From Candidatus Rifleibacteriota bacterium (GTDB lineage Bacteria; Muiribacteriota; Ozemobacteria; Ozemobacterales; Ozemobacteraceae), in assembly GCA_018818125.1 (NCBI GenBank), contig JAHISQ010000026.1:1-54096 (forward strand): 54,096 nucleotides of DNA, in the 5' to 3' direction. Position 1 is the first letter of the stretch. Every line of letters begins with the position of its first letter. The notes beneath the pieces are model-generated. The model had not been told where the DNA came from. It made no database searches and saw nothing but the letters and a program-made list of their open reading frames with translations. Below, one piece after another: positions 8,651 to 17,343 of the stretch. The position numbers were made by a program, and so were the translations under genes.

Positions 8651-9967
8651 ATGAAAATAAAATCTTTTTGGGTGATATGGATCCTCCTGTTCGTAGTTTT
8701 TCTCTGGGCAGGAATTATCGGATACAGCGGCCTGTGTCTCTGGAACATGTATCAGGATCTTCAACCAAGTGCATTCTTTTATCCTGGGTTGAAAACGAAA
8801 GAGTTTTCCCTGACCAAAAGGATAGGATATCTCGATGAGAAATTGCTGACCTGCTTTGAGGAGCTTCAGAAGTCTTCCGGGACTGCGATTCCGGGAAGCT
8901 ACACCTTCTTTCTGGCGAGCATTCCAGATTCAAAGACGATTTCAAAAGAGATTATCGATTTTGTGGCAAGCTCCACGAGGGGATTTCCTGATCTGGCTCC
9001 CCCTCCTTCCCTGCCTGGAAAATCTGAGATTTTTGATTTTTTGTCCGGCGGGGTAACAGATACGGCGAAAGCCTGGATGGGAATAGCTCTTGGAACGCTT
9101 AACCGGGAAAAACCCATGAACTCAGGGCTTATTCTCCTCGGAATTTCTTTAATAGCATACCAGATCGAAGTGGAGATCGAAGGGAACTACTGGTTGATGG
9201 ATCGGATGGAGGGGAATTTATGCCGTGAACTGGCCGCCGATGGCTTCGTGCAATGTGCGGAGCCTGCGTCATTTTCAAAGGAGGATATAAAGATCCTGAT
9301 TTCAAATCTACAGACCCTTGAAGGAAAACTTCCCCCGTTACAGCAGATATTTCCCGCGCGTCTGAATTACCTTCTGGCTTGGGGAAAACTGCTCAAGTCT
9401 GCTGTAATGCGCGCCAAAACTTCATCTTCGTTTCGATGGGGAGGAGCTATACTTTCCGACTATCTTCTTTCACCTGCTTTCACCCGGTTTTATCAGAAGC
9501 AGATCATTGATTCGCTGAAAGAAACTGCCTCGAAATCCTGGGCAGAAAGCGTTTCCGAACGGGCTGCCATCCATGAGAGAATACTGGCTCTTGCTGTAAA
9601 AGGCAGAAAGCCAAATCCTGCCTGGTGGATGTATGTTTTTATTCCCATGCAATTCCTGTTTGACCGGGAGGAAATGATTGCCATGGAGGCCTTCGAACAA
9701 TATTCTCTGAACGACCGGAAGGCCAGTCAGAAGCTTCGGATGGCTCAATGGGCTCTTGCTCTTCATGGATTTCGAAGGAATGAAGGAAGGTGGCCGGTCG
9801 GCCAGGAGGAGATTGAGACATGGCTTGGCTGCGGACTTCCGGGGGATGTTTTTTCTGGAAAGCCTCTGCTTTTCCGCGTTGGAACTTTTCCCGATGTTCG
9901 TAGTATCGGACCGGATCTGATAGCCGATACTTCCGACGACCTTTCTTGTGATCTTTTCAGGAAATAA
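8651..9967 (+). CDS. Membrane-anchored protein with pseudopilin-like C-terminal segment
   Basis: 438 residues. One N-terminal membrane helix (about 7-28) anchors a mostly helical protein. The last about 80 residues read 'LHGFRRNEGRWPVGQEEI...CGLPGDVFSGKPLLFR...SIGPDLIADTSDD', a pattern typical of proteins in planctomycetes and similar phyla where an 'AYRxxxGRWPxxLxxL' helix is followed by 'DPFSGKPLxYR' and a 'SxGPDGxDDGG' end, related to type II secretion pseudopilin tails. The function of such proteins is not known to me. The middle 300 residues show no recognisable domain. The gene is alone on its strand and convergent with nothing close. Confidence 0.65.
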   Translation: MKIKSFWVIWILLFVVFLWAGIIGYSGLCLWNMYQDLQPSAFFYPGLKTKEFSLTKRIGYLDEKLLTCFEELQKSSGTAIPGSYTFFLASIPDSKTISKEIIDFVASSTRGFPDLAPPPSLPGKSEIFDFLSGGVTDTAKAWMGIALGTLNREKPMNSGLILLGISLIAYQIEVEIEGNYWLMDRMEGNLCRELAADGFVQCAEPASFSKEDIKILISNLQTLEGKLPPLQQIFPARLNYLLAWGKLLKSAVMRAKTSSSFRWGGAILSDYLLSPAFTRFYQKQIIDSLKETASKSWAESVSERAAIHERILALAVKGRKPNPAWWMYVFIPMQFLFDREEMIAMEAFEQYSLNDRKASQKLRMAQWALALHGFRRNEGRWPVGQEEIETWLGCGLPGDVFSGKPLLFRVGTFPDVRSIGPDLIADTSDDLSCDLFRK

Positions 9968-10264
9968 TGACACCAAAGACCTGATGATTGAAATTCAAAG
10001 GGTTAATATCGTAAATATTATTTCCAATCTTTAGTCTGATTAATTTTTTGCGTGCTTTCCTGGCAGAGCACGGCGTTTAAGTTAAACGATACAAGAGCCT
10101 TACCTATAGGCACGCACCACCTCACGAAAACGTTTCTGTCTGGCTCCTGATGGTCAGTTTTTCGTGCAAAATCAGCTTGCTTATAGTTATAATTAAACAA
10201 ATATTCTAATAACTGGATATTCGTTAGATTTTAGAAATTCAAATATTGAGTGGGAGGAACAGAG
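9968..10264. other. 297-bp intergenic region without a recognised gene
   Basis: AT-rich. A 60-codon minus-strand frame (10018-10200) is present but lacks a ribosome-binding site and any family resemblance. The right end holds the GGGAGGA ribosome-binding site of the next gene (10251-10257). Confidence 0.4.
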
Positions 10265-10924
10265 ATGAAAACCGGCCAGGTTGAGATCGATAGTGTTCTT
10301 AGAAGATGGCTATTTGCAAATTCGATAATCTCATCAGGCCTCGGATTGTTTTTCATTATGGCAGAGATTATTTCCAAACACAAAAGTTCAGCCACAATTC
10401 CAATAGCCATAGTTGCACTTGTCATTGGAACGATTTCGACCCTGCTTTACGTTCGAACAAAAATGTCAGTAAAAATTGATGAAGAGGGCAGATTTCTGTT
10501 AACTGGTTTTGAAATATTTGGCAAAGACAGAGTAATAGAGCTTGTTGCTTTCGATGACGTTGAGGCCATAACTACCTCCAGTTATACAGCCTATGATCTT
10601 TTTGACAAATACGAAACCTTTAAAGTTTATACGAAAATACAGGCTATTTCGAAGTCTGGTAATCTGATAGATCTAAGCAAATACGAAAAGGGTTTTGATT
10701 CTGTTTTGATTAAAGCCAGAGAGATTGCTGAAAACCTGGGAATAAAGTTTATTGAGGGAAAGTCGGCTCTTGCGGTGATTCTCAAATGGAGCAGTGGTAA
10801 CTTTGAAGTTTCTTTTCAACCAGACGACTTCTTCATAAATATATTTTTCTGGGTTCCAGCAGTCGTTCTGGGAGCTGTTTGTTATGCCGTTATTTCATAT
10901 GTAGATCATATCAGCACATCTTAA
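10265..10924 (+). CDS. Small membrane protein with soluble domain flanked by TM helices
   Basis: 219 residues when started at the ATG at 10265, which has GGGAGGA seven bases upstream; an ATG at 10250 would swallow that site. Two N-terminal helices (about 12-32 and 38-57) are followed by a soluble domain of about 120 residues with beta-strand character ('MSVKIDEEGRFLLTGFEIFGKDRVIELVAFDDVEAI'), reminiscent of bacterial PH-like membrane proteins, and a last helix at about 190-210. No family is assigned. Codon use is AT-rich. It converges with the acetyltransferase gene (45-bp gap). Confidence 0.6.
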   Translation: MKTGQVEIDSVLRRWLFANSIISSGLGLFFIMAEIISKHKSSATIPIAIVALVIGTISTLLYVRTKMSVKIDEEGRFLLTGFEIFGKDRVIELVAFDDVEAITTSSYTAYDLFDKYETFKVYTKIQAISKSGNLIDLSKYEKGFDSVLIKAREIAENLGIKFIEGKSALAVILKWSSGNFEVSFQPDDFFINIFFWVPAVVLGAVCYAVISYVDHISTS

Positions 10925-10969
10925 TAGATTATGGCACGATCTATCATTTCCTTACCATCTCCTGATTAT

Positions 10970-11677
10970 TTAAACCTTTAAAAAGCGGTCTAGTTGCAGA
11001 AACTGCTGCAGACCGACTTTTCTGGTCAATGCCAACGAAGCCTGATTATCAGCATCGACCGTATAAATCAGATTTCTTCCAGATTTTGCTGCTTCGAGCA
11101 ATGCCAGAGACAGAAGGTGGTTACCCAGTCCGCGCTGGCGCATGCCCGGCTGAACTTCGATATACACTTCGGCAAAATTCGGCGTCAGACGAATTGATTT
11201 AACATAACCCTGGATCTGGTCTTCTGCCAGCAGATACAAAGCGAAACTGCCAGCTTCGTCGCCAGCTCGCCGCTGCAGAGTCAAACCTGACTTCGATAAC
11301 ACGTCAGCTGATACCGCCGCCTCACCGTCAACTGCATCTGTAGCAGTATGTACACCTTCAAAATAAATCAATGAACTTTGCTGTTTAAAACGATCGACAA
11401 AAAGGTGCGAAAACTCCGACGGCACCAACAGATTCGTTTCGGTTTCCGGCAGCAATGTCAGAGTCGTTAAGGCCTCGCTGCCCTGCCCCAGCATGCGGGC
11501 AATGTTCCAGTCACCACTGCCCGGCTCAGCCGGAAGATAAAGCCAGCCACCACTAAGCGCAGACGCGTCATCAGGAAACAGCTGAACAGCGGAATCGGTA
11601 TTGAGACGATGTATCTCGTCGACGTAGTAATGCTCACTCTCAAGCAACCAGCACCGCAGATCTGAAAGACTTTTCAT
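10970..11677 (-). CDS. GNAT-family N-acetyltransferase
   Basis: 235 residues. The C-terminal third carries the GNAT acetyl-CoA site: strand 'AEVYIEVQPGMRQRGLGNHLLSLALLEAAKSG' contains the R/Q-x-x-G-x-G/A loop (RQRGLG, about residues 180-185), followed by 'NQASLALTRKVGLQQF', the usual last helix and strand. The N-terminal 130 residues are less conserved and could be a second, degenerate GNAT fold. The substrate is unknown. Its ATG shares one base with the TGA of the radical-SAM gene upstream (TGATG), so the two are translationally coupled, probably within the dnaE-led cluster. Confidence 0.8.
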   Translation of the reverse strand: MKSLSDLRCWLLESEHYYVDEIHRLNTDSAVQLFPDDASALSGGWLYLPAEPGSGDWNIARMLGQGSEALTTLTLLPETETNLLVPSEFSHLFVDRFKQQSSLIYFEGVHTATDAVDGEAAVSADVLSKSGLTLQRRAGDEAGSFALYLLAEDQIQGYVKSIRLTPNFAEVYIEVQPGMRQRGLGNHLLSLALLEAAKSGRNLIYTVDADNQASLALTRKVGLQQFLQLDRFLKV

Positions 11678-13497
11678 CAGCGCTTTCTGTCACTGCGTTG
11701 TTTACCTGAACCAGAACCAGACGAGCGGCGCCCCTTGTCATGAGGCTTGCGTTGGCTATTATCAGGCTTGGAGTCGGAATGTCCCTGAATCAGATTGCGC
11801 GCTTTCAGGCGGTCAGAATGATTTTTGGCAACGCGAATCTGCTTTCCCTCCAGATCGAGGCCGGTATGGTACATTGCGGTAGCCAGACTGCCAGGCGTCG
11901 GAGTGAATTCCTGAAGTTGTTCGTGAACAAGATTCAAAGACCTGATTTTGGCAGCAAGAACCTCATCAGCGGCGTCAGACCCCGGAAAAGCCGTCATCAG
12001 ATATGGCACCAGAAACAACTTTTTATCGGCCTCTCGACAGCTTTGATAAAACCTCGCTGCAAAACCGGCAAAATCGACGTTTTCGCCCTTTCGCATCAGT
12101 GACAACACACGTTTGTCAAAATGTTCGGGTGCAACTTTAAGCTGACCAGAGACATGGTTGAAAACTATATATTTAAAGTGATCCCATTCATCGGGGCGGA
12201 TAAGGTCGTAACGGATTCCAGAGCCGAGAAAAACTCTTTTAATGCCCGGCACGGCAGCAGCGGCCTGCAACAGATCACGCAGGGGCTTCAGACTGCATGA
12301 CAGGTTCGGACAGTTGCTCGGATAAATGCACATTCGACGATCACAACCATCAGTGCGGCATTGCCAGCCATACATGTTAACCGAAGGACCACCAATATCC
12401 GGTATTATGCCCTTGAAATCAGGGTGATCAGGAAAACGCGCAATCTCGGCCAACAGACTATGTTGTGTTCGCGAGCGGATCATACGCCCCTGATGCAAAG
12501 ATAAAGCGCAGAACGTGCAGGTTCCAAGACAGCCGCGATGCGACTGCACCGAAAATTGAACGGGTTCGAGACCGGCTATCGGCTCAGAATATAGCGGATG
12601 CGAGCGACGATTGAACAACAATGTGCCCATTATCTGAGGTTCGGCGATAAAATCTGACAAATTGGGCGGATAGCAGATTATATCGCCTTTCGGATGCTGC
12701 TGAATCAGTATTTTACCGCCTGGGCGCACCGAATTATCAAGAGTTTTCGCCATCTGCAAAAATATGTGGCGATCCTGCCGGCAGACCTCAACCGTCGGCA
12801 ACAGCTCAAATCCATCTTTTAGCCAATCACGCCAGCTGTCATGTTTAACTCTGATGCACGTCTGCGGGATCTTTGCAGGCAAAGTGACGCCGGAAACCCG
12901 CTGTTTAAAATAATCGACAACTTTGGGCAGCACAGCTTCAGCCATGCCATAAACAAGAAGATCAGCGTGAGCATCGATCAGAATCGGGTCACGCAGTCGG
13001 TCCTCCCAGAAGTCATAATGCACAAAGCGCCGCAGCGAAGCTTCGATACCACCGATCACCACGCCGACATCCTTATAAAGCTGACGAATCTTTTGCACAT
13101 AGATCTGCACAGCCCTCTTGGGTCGCAATCCGGGTTCAGATCCTGGCGATAAACGATCCTTTCCACGTGGCATACGACTGGCTGTGTAATTCGCTACCAT
13201 ACTGTCCATGGCACCCGGCACTACCGCAAAAAACAGGTTCGGACGACCCCAGGCGACAAAATCTATATCAGAATTCCAGTCTGGCTGGGCGATTACAGCA
13301 ACACTCAGGCCCAGCTGCTGCAAGCGGCGACACACAACGGCAGCAGCAAAAGCCGGGTGATCGACGTAGGCATCGCCCGAGATAATAACTACATCGTATT
13401 CGCGACGACGGTTCTCGCCTGTCGGCACGTAGTTTTGCCCTCGAAAAGACAGAGCCGGATAGTTTAACCAGGGCAATTTTTGCCTCCAATAGAGCAT
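11677..13497 (-). CDS. ygiQ: YgiQ family radical SAM protein (UPF0313)
   Basis: 606 residues, the usual length for the family. An N-terminal B12-binding-like/UPF0313 part ('VIISGDAYVDHPAF', 'VVIGGIEASLRRFVHYDFW') precedes the radical-SAM core with its 4Fe-4S motif Cys323-x3-Cys327-x2-Cys330. The C-terminal part has 'KVAPEHF' and 'FTPTPGSLATAMYHTG', both typical of YgiQ. The last 40 residues are a basic, Ser/Gly-rich tail. The biochemical function of YgiQ is not settled. Start at ATG 13497; 56 bp separate it from the preceding gene, and it overlaps the acetyltransferase by one base. Confidence 0.93.
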   Translation of the reverse strand: MLYWRQKLPWLNYPALSFRGQNYVPTGENRRREYDVVIISGDAYVDHPAFAAAVVCRRLQQLGLSVAVIAQPDWNSDIDFVAWGRPNLFFAVVPGAMDSMVANYTASRMPRGKDRLSPGSEPGLRPKRAVQIYVQKIRQLYKDVGVVIGGIEASLRRFVHYDFWEDRLRDPILIDAHADLLVYGMAEAVLPKVVDYFKQRVSGVTLPAKIPQTCIRVKHDSWRDWLKDGFELLPTVEVCRQDRHIFLQMAKTLDNSVRPGGKILIQQHPKGDIICYPPNLSDFIAEPQIMGTLLFNRRSHPLYSEPIAGLEPVQFSVQSHRGCLGTCTFCALSLHQGRMIRSRTQHSLLAEIARFPDHPDFKGIIPDIGGPSVNMYGWQCRTDGCDRRMCIYPSNCPNLSCSLKPLRDLLQAAAAVPGIKRVFLGSGIRYDLIRPDEWDHFKYIVFNHVSGQLKVAPEHFDKRVLSLMRKGENVDFAGFAARFYQSCREADKKLFLVPYLMTAFPGSDAADEVLAAKIRSLNLVHEQLQEFTPTPGSLATAMYHTGLDLEGKQIRVAKNHSDRLKARNLIQGHSDSKPDNSQRKPHDKGRRSSGSGSGKQRSDRKR

Positions 13498-13553
13498 GTC
13501 AGCGGGGTCAATTCATAAGTCATCATCAGGAGTCGCTTTTAATGGATCAAGAA

Positions 13554-14477
13554 CTACCAGGCGAGCTCAGGAACGAGTATCTGAATGCACGAAAATCTGG
13601 CGCGGTCTACCATATACAGCGGTGGCACCAGATATTTGCCATTAACGACTATTGCTGAGGAAGAGCCGCCATCAAGAAAAATCGCTTCGCGTATTTTCGC
13701 GAAAATCGGTTCTTTGACCAGGGTTTGTGCAGCCTGATAAAAAGTGTTACCAGTTTCGAACACCAGGAAATAAAGGCTGCGTTCCGAATCTTGGGCGATT
13801 ATTGTCTTGCGACTGTTCTGGTCAGCCTTTCTGAAACGGAAGCGCTGACGTTCATAGGCCTCGTTGTGCACATATTTGCCGCCGCGCAGAATCCAGCCAC
13901 CGCCACCGAGCAGGTTATCACAATAATTGGCAAAAACATTCGGCACGTTAAACCAGCCACGTTCCTTAAACCCAAGTCTCAACAATTCACCACCCAGCAG
14001 ACTGGTTTCACCGAGATACCAGGTCTGGTGATTCTTATCGCCACGGAATGATGCAATAAAGCATCGCGAAAGTTTGCCTGGCGCCTGATACAACCCAGAC
14101 GGAATACCAGAGTCAGACACTACTGACCCCAACACACCACGACTGCAATAAAAAGTTCCATTTACAGCGGCAACAATCTTGAGACCATCTTCTTCTGACC
14201 GCTTGTAGTTGTCGAGCAGACCGGTCTCGTCAGTCCAGGCATGCACACGCATTTCAAGCTTTCCCTGCCTGATTTTAAAGCCACGATAATCGGAGCCTTC
14301 AATTATTTCAAAGCCCTCTGGCAGTTTGCCCAGCTCAGCAACTGTAACTTTCGGTGACATCTGCGCCAGCACTTGGCGCGCACCTTCTTTCAGCTCAGCC
14401 GGCAGGTCATAACCAGACAGATTTGAACCTGAAGAAAGACATAAAATCATAAGAATGAAGAGTGTAATTTTCTTCAT
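13554..14477 (-). CDS. Secreted phosphodiester glycosidase (NAGPA) domain protein
   Basis: About 307 residues when started at ATG 14477, which has AAGGATGAG upstream and gives a clean signal peptide (MKKITLFILMILCLSS...). An earlier in-frame start at 14615 would overlap the upstream gene. The mature protein has the NAGPA signature: 'GLKIVAAVNGTFY' early and 'IREAIFLDGGSSSAIVVNGKYL' near the C-terminus, the D-G-G-S-S block being the hallmark of this domain. Relatives cleave sugar-phosphodiester bonds (N-acetylglucosamine-1-phosphodiester alpha-N-acetylglucosaminidase in animals; cell-wall roles in bacteria). The substrate here is unknown. It ends with TAG, which shows that TAG is an ordinary stop codon in this genome. 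Confidence 0.82.
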   Translation of the reverse strand: MKKITLFILMILCLSSGSNLSGYDLPAELKEGARQVLAQMSPKVTVAELGKLPEGFEIIEGSDYRGFKIRQGKLEMRVHAWTDETGLLDNYKRSEEDGLKIVAAVNGTFYCSRGVLGSVVSDSGIPSGLYQAPGKLSRCFIASFRGDKNHQTWYLGETSLLGGELLRLGFKERGWFNVPNVFANYCDNLLGGGGWILRGGKYVHNEAYERQRFRFRKADQNSRKTIIAQDSERSLYFLVFETGNTFYQAAQTLVKEPIFAKIREAIFLDGGSSSAIVVNGKYLVPPLYMVDRARFSCIQILVPELAW

Positions 14478-14523
14478 GGTTGACTGCTCATCCTTTATAA
14501 ACCACCAATTTGACTTGTAATCA

Positions 14524-17322
14524 TTAAAACAGGTTAGACAGATCAGAAATATCGATGGCAAAATAAGTGTTGCTCTTATCATAACCAGTCTGCTTAGCAT
14601 AACCAATGCGCACAATCAGAGGAATGCGTTTGAACAGCAGGAGTTGACTGCGCAATTCTATCCCGCGATCATAACGCCAGTTGAAATTTCCCTGATTTTT
14701 AACATCGCCCATTTCCCAGAACATTTCGGCAATCATGAACTCATTGTAGACCCAGCTCATGAATCGAGGAAGCTTAATTCGGATCGGACGACCTAGATGC
14801 AACGCAAACGCACGCAAAGAATCGCCATATCTATATGAAGCATCGTAAGCACGCATAAAATCTGTGCCACCCAGACTCAGATCGTCAGGGCGCCTGACAC
14901 CATCTTCCTTATCGTCTTCGGCAACCACCGTGCGGGCAGTCAGCACCCAATCTTTATTGAGCGGAAAATGCTCGTTCCAGCGTAGTGACATGCTGTCATA
15001 ATTCATTTCGCCATCAAAAACCTCATTGCCACGCTTATAGCTTGCAGCAACCGTTCGCCCTTTTCGCGGAAAAACCTCGTAATAAGGCTCTGTTCTTATC
15101 GCTCGATGATTAACACGGGCATAAAACGAATGATCTTTTCCGATAGTCGGCAAAGGCTTGGTCGTCAGATCTGGATATTTGACAATACTGCGCTCGGTAA
15201 GATCCATACCAACCGATACCGTAGTAGAAAGTGTCAGAGGATACTGTATATCTATCACTTTTGCCTTACTGCGCTCAAAATAGTCCTGATCAAGATAGGT
15301 TTTCTCTCTAACAGTGTCTACCACTGACCCGGTGACTTTGAACAGGTCAAAGCGCTGCATAAGCATAGCCATGTATCCCCAGTTCTTGCTTTCAACACCA
15401 TATTGGGGTGCAATTACGATATTACTGCGGCCAAGGCGGTCAGTGCGATAACTGTAAACACCGAACGTATAGCCTTCTTCGTCTTCTGACATCAGCGGTT
15501 TCCAGTAGCTGGTGCTATATTCACTGCGGTATATTTTGCCACGCACCGGGCTTAGTTCAGGCACATTGACTTCGATCGGACGGGCGACCTGCCTGGAGGC
15601 AAAAGTTGGGGTCTGAGACGAAATCGAGGTTTTCCAGAATTCACCGCGGTTGAGGGTAATTAATTCGATTTTGTCATTGTTAAAATTTATATCCCAGACG
15701 CCACCGGGCAGCTGAGTCCACTTTTCTAGATAAAAGTCATCGAGATTTATTGAAAAAAGCTGCCTGGTATAAAAATCTTTTTCGGCAGCAAACCAGATCT
15801 TCTTGTTTTCAAACTGCAGAGTGCCAATATCGCCTTCAGAGGCAAACAGCTGAATTGGGTTTTCGTTCTTGTCGTCACCCTTAATCGAAACCACGGTCAA
15901 ACTCTTTTTAAAATCAGCGGTTTCGACAGTATAGAAAAGCTCTCGACATGACTTGCTTAACGCCAGATCCAGCGGATGAACAGCCGGCGGAAAAGAGTAT
16001 TCAACTCTGATCGAGTTTTTAAATTCAGGATCAACCGACATTACTTTGGTAATACCGCTGGTAATAGAAGTATAAAAAATCCGGCCAAATTGTTTGCCGA
16101 GCGGCTTAAAACTGCCCTTTGCGCTGACCAGGCAATGACTTCTGCCCTCTGGTGTCACCGACCACAGACCCAAGCTACGCTGACGATTACGATTTACCTC
16201 ATACTTGCCAATGTAGATCTCGCGGCTGAATTCATCTACCAGTAGCAACGGATGCACATTTTTGAGCAGCACTATCGGTCTTTTGTCGCCCTTCTGATAG
16301 AAAAGATCATAAGTTTCAGTGCTGTAGCGCCGTGAAGACACCCACACCCGTTCTTCTGGCGACACATTGCGCACCGACCTGAAAAAGTTGCCACCGATTT
16401 CGCGATCCTCGATCTCAAATGGCTGCATTTCTGCACGTTCCTTGAACTCGTTGCACTTTTCACAGACATACTCTCGATATGCCTTGTATGCGTCATTCAA
16501 GCTCACACCGTAGTGCTCGCGAAATTTGCGGTTAAACTCGCCGGGACGACGCATGATGCTCTTGAGCAGGTTTATCGGTGCGTTCCGGTCGTATTTCTTT
16601 TCCCAGAACTCAAACATGCTGTGCGCCTGAAAACGCATTTCTTCCTGAATCATCGTTGGCTGGCTCAAAATAGTATTCAGTTTATCGAGCGAATAAAGCC
16701 TGTTCTGCCGAGCCATGTCAAGCAGGCGACTGTAATGAATCGAATCGAGGGGAAATGCATGTTTGAGCGCCAACCCATCCATAAACCATTGCGGCACTGC
16801 CAGAATTGCAAACCGGCGCCGCCAGGAATTGCTGGATGCAGCCAGTGTACGCAGAATCATGATATTGGCAAGACTCATGGCAAAACGTTTTTCGAGAGAA
16901 TAGGCACGCGTCGACAGCACGCCAATTTCTTCGAACATGCCAAGGCTGATCCAGTCAAATTCTGAGTCGCTGGAACTGCTTATTCTATCATCATGATCGT
17001 TGAGAATTACCGTTGCTTCAAACGGTCTCTGATCGGGAAAAGAAAGCAGCATTTTCTCGCGGACCTTCGCGAGACTGACCACTACGCGCGGGATAGCCTT
17101 TTCAGCAGAGATTGGGTAATAGAGTCTGATCCCGGAGGTTGCAACAACCTTGTAATCGCCAAGCTGGCGGTAAACATCATTGAGTTCCACCGCACCAGCC
17201 GTTGAAGCGAATATACAACTCCAAATAAACAGCAGCAGCACCCGACTAAGCAGAGAACCACTCCTGAATACATCTTCATGGCGTTTGCAATGCTTCTGTG
17301 TATAATTACGTCGTTTGTTCAT
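14524..17322 (-). CDS. Large envelope protein: degenerate peptidase-MA-like domain, beta-propeller, outer-membrane barrel-like end
   Basis: 932 residues. A signal peptide (about 1-44) is followed by a domain resembling the peptidase MA family: 'AVPQWFMDGLALKHAF' at about 175-190 corresponds to the 'LPxWLxEGLAEY' helix, but the preceding helix, where HExxH should stand, reads 'NIMILRTLAASSNS', so zinc binding is probably lost. A pair of Cys ('CEKCNEF') follows at about 290. The middle (about 330-600) looks like a WD40/TolB-type propeller. The last 300 residues alternate hydrophobic and polar residues ('YFAIDISDLSNLF' ends in Phe), as in an outer-membrane beta-barrel. I infer an outer-membrane protein. 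It is 21 bp downstream of dnaE and probably cotranscribed. Confidence 0.65.
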   Translation of the reverse strand: MNKRRNYTQKHCKRHEDVFRSGSLLSRVLLLFIWSCIFASTAGAVELNDVYRQLGDYKVVATSGIRLYYPISAEKAIPRVVVSLAKVREKMLLSFPDQRPFEATVILNDHDDRISSSSDSEFDWISLGMFEEIGVLSTRAYSLEKRFAMSLANIMILRTLAASSNSWRRRFAILAVPQWFMDGLALKHAFPLDSIHYSRLLDMARQNRLYSLDKLNTILSQPTMIQEEMRFQAHSMFEFWEKKYDRNAPINLLKSIMRRPGEFNRKFREHYGVSLNDAYKAYREYVCEKCNEFKERAEMQPFEIEDREIGGNFFRSVRNVSPEERVWVSSRRYSTETYDLFYQKGDKRPIVLLKNVHPLLLVDEFSREIYIGKYEVNRNRQRSLGLWSVTPEGRSHCLVSAKGSFKPLGKQFGRIFYTSITSGITKVMSVDPEFKNSIRVEYSFPPAVHPLDLALSKSCRELFYTVETADFKKSLTVVSIKGDDKNENPIQLFASEGDIGTLQFENKKIWFAAEKDFYTRQLFSINLDDFYLEKWTQLPGGVWDINFNNDKIELITLNRGEFWKTSISSQTPTFASRQVARPIEVNVPELSPVRGKIYRSEYSTSYWKPLMSEDEEGYTFGVYSYRTDRLGRSNIVIAPQYGVESKNWGYMAMLMQRFDLFKVTGSVVDTVREKTYLDQDYFERSKAKVIDIQYPLTLSTTVSVGMDLTERSIVKYPDLTTKPLPTIGKDHSFYARVNHRAIRTEPYYEVFPRKGRTVAASYKRGNEVFDGEMNYDSMSLRWNEHFPLNKDWVLTARTVVAEDDKEDGVRRPDDLSLGGTDFMRAYDASYRYGDSLRAFALHLGRPIRIKLPRFMSWVYNEFMIAEMFWEMGDVKNQGNFNWRYDRGIELRSQLLLFKRIPLIVRIGYAKQTGYDKSNTYFAIDISDLSNLF

Positions 17323-17343
17323 ATCATGATTTTCCTCTATTGG

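Noticed and set aside
10018..10200. 60-codon minus-strand frame in an intergenic region
   Set aside because: No ribosome-binding site, no recognisable family, low coding character.
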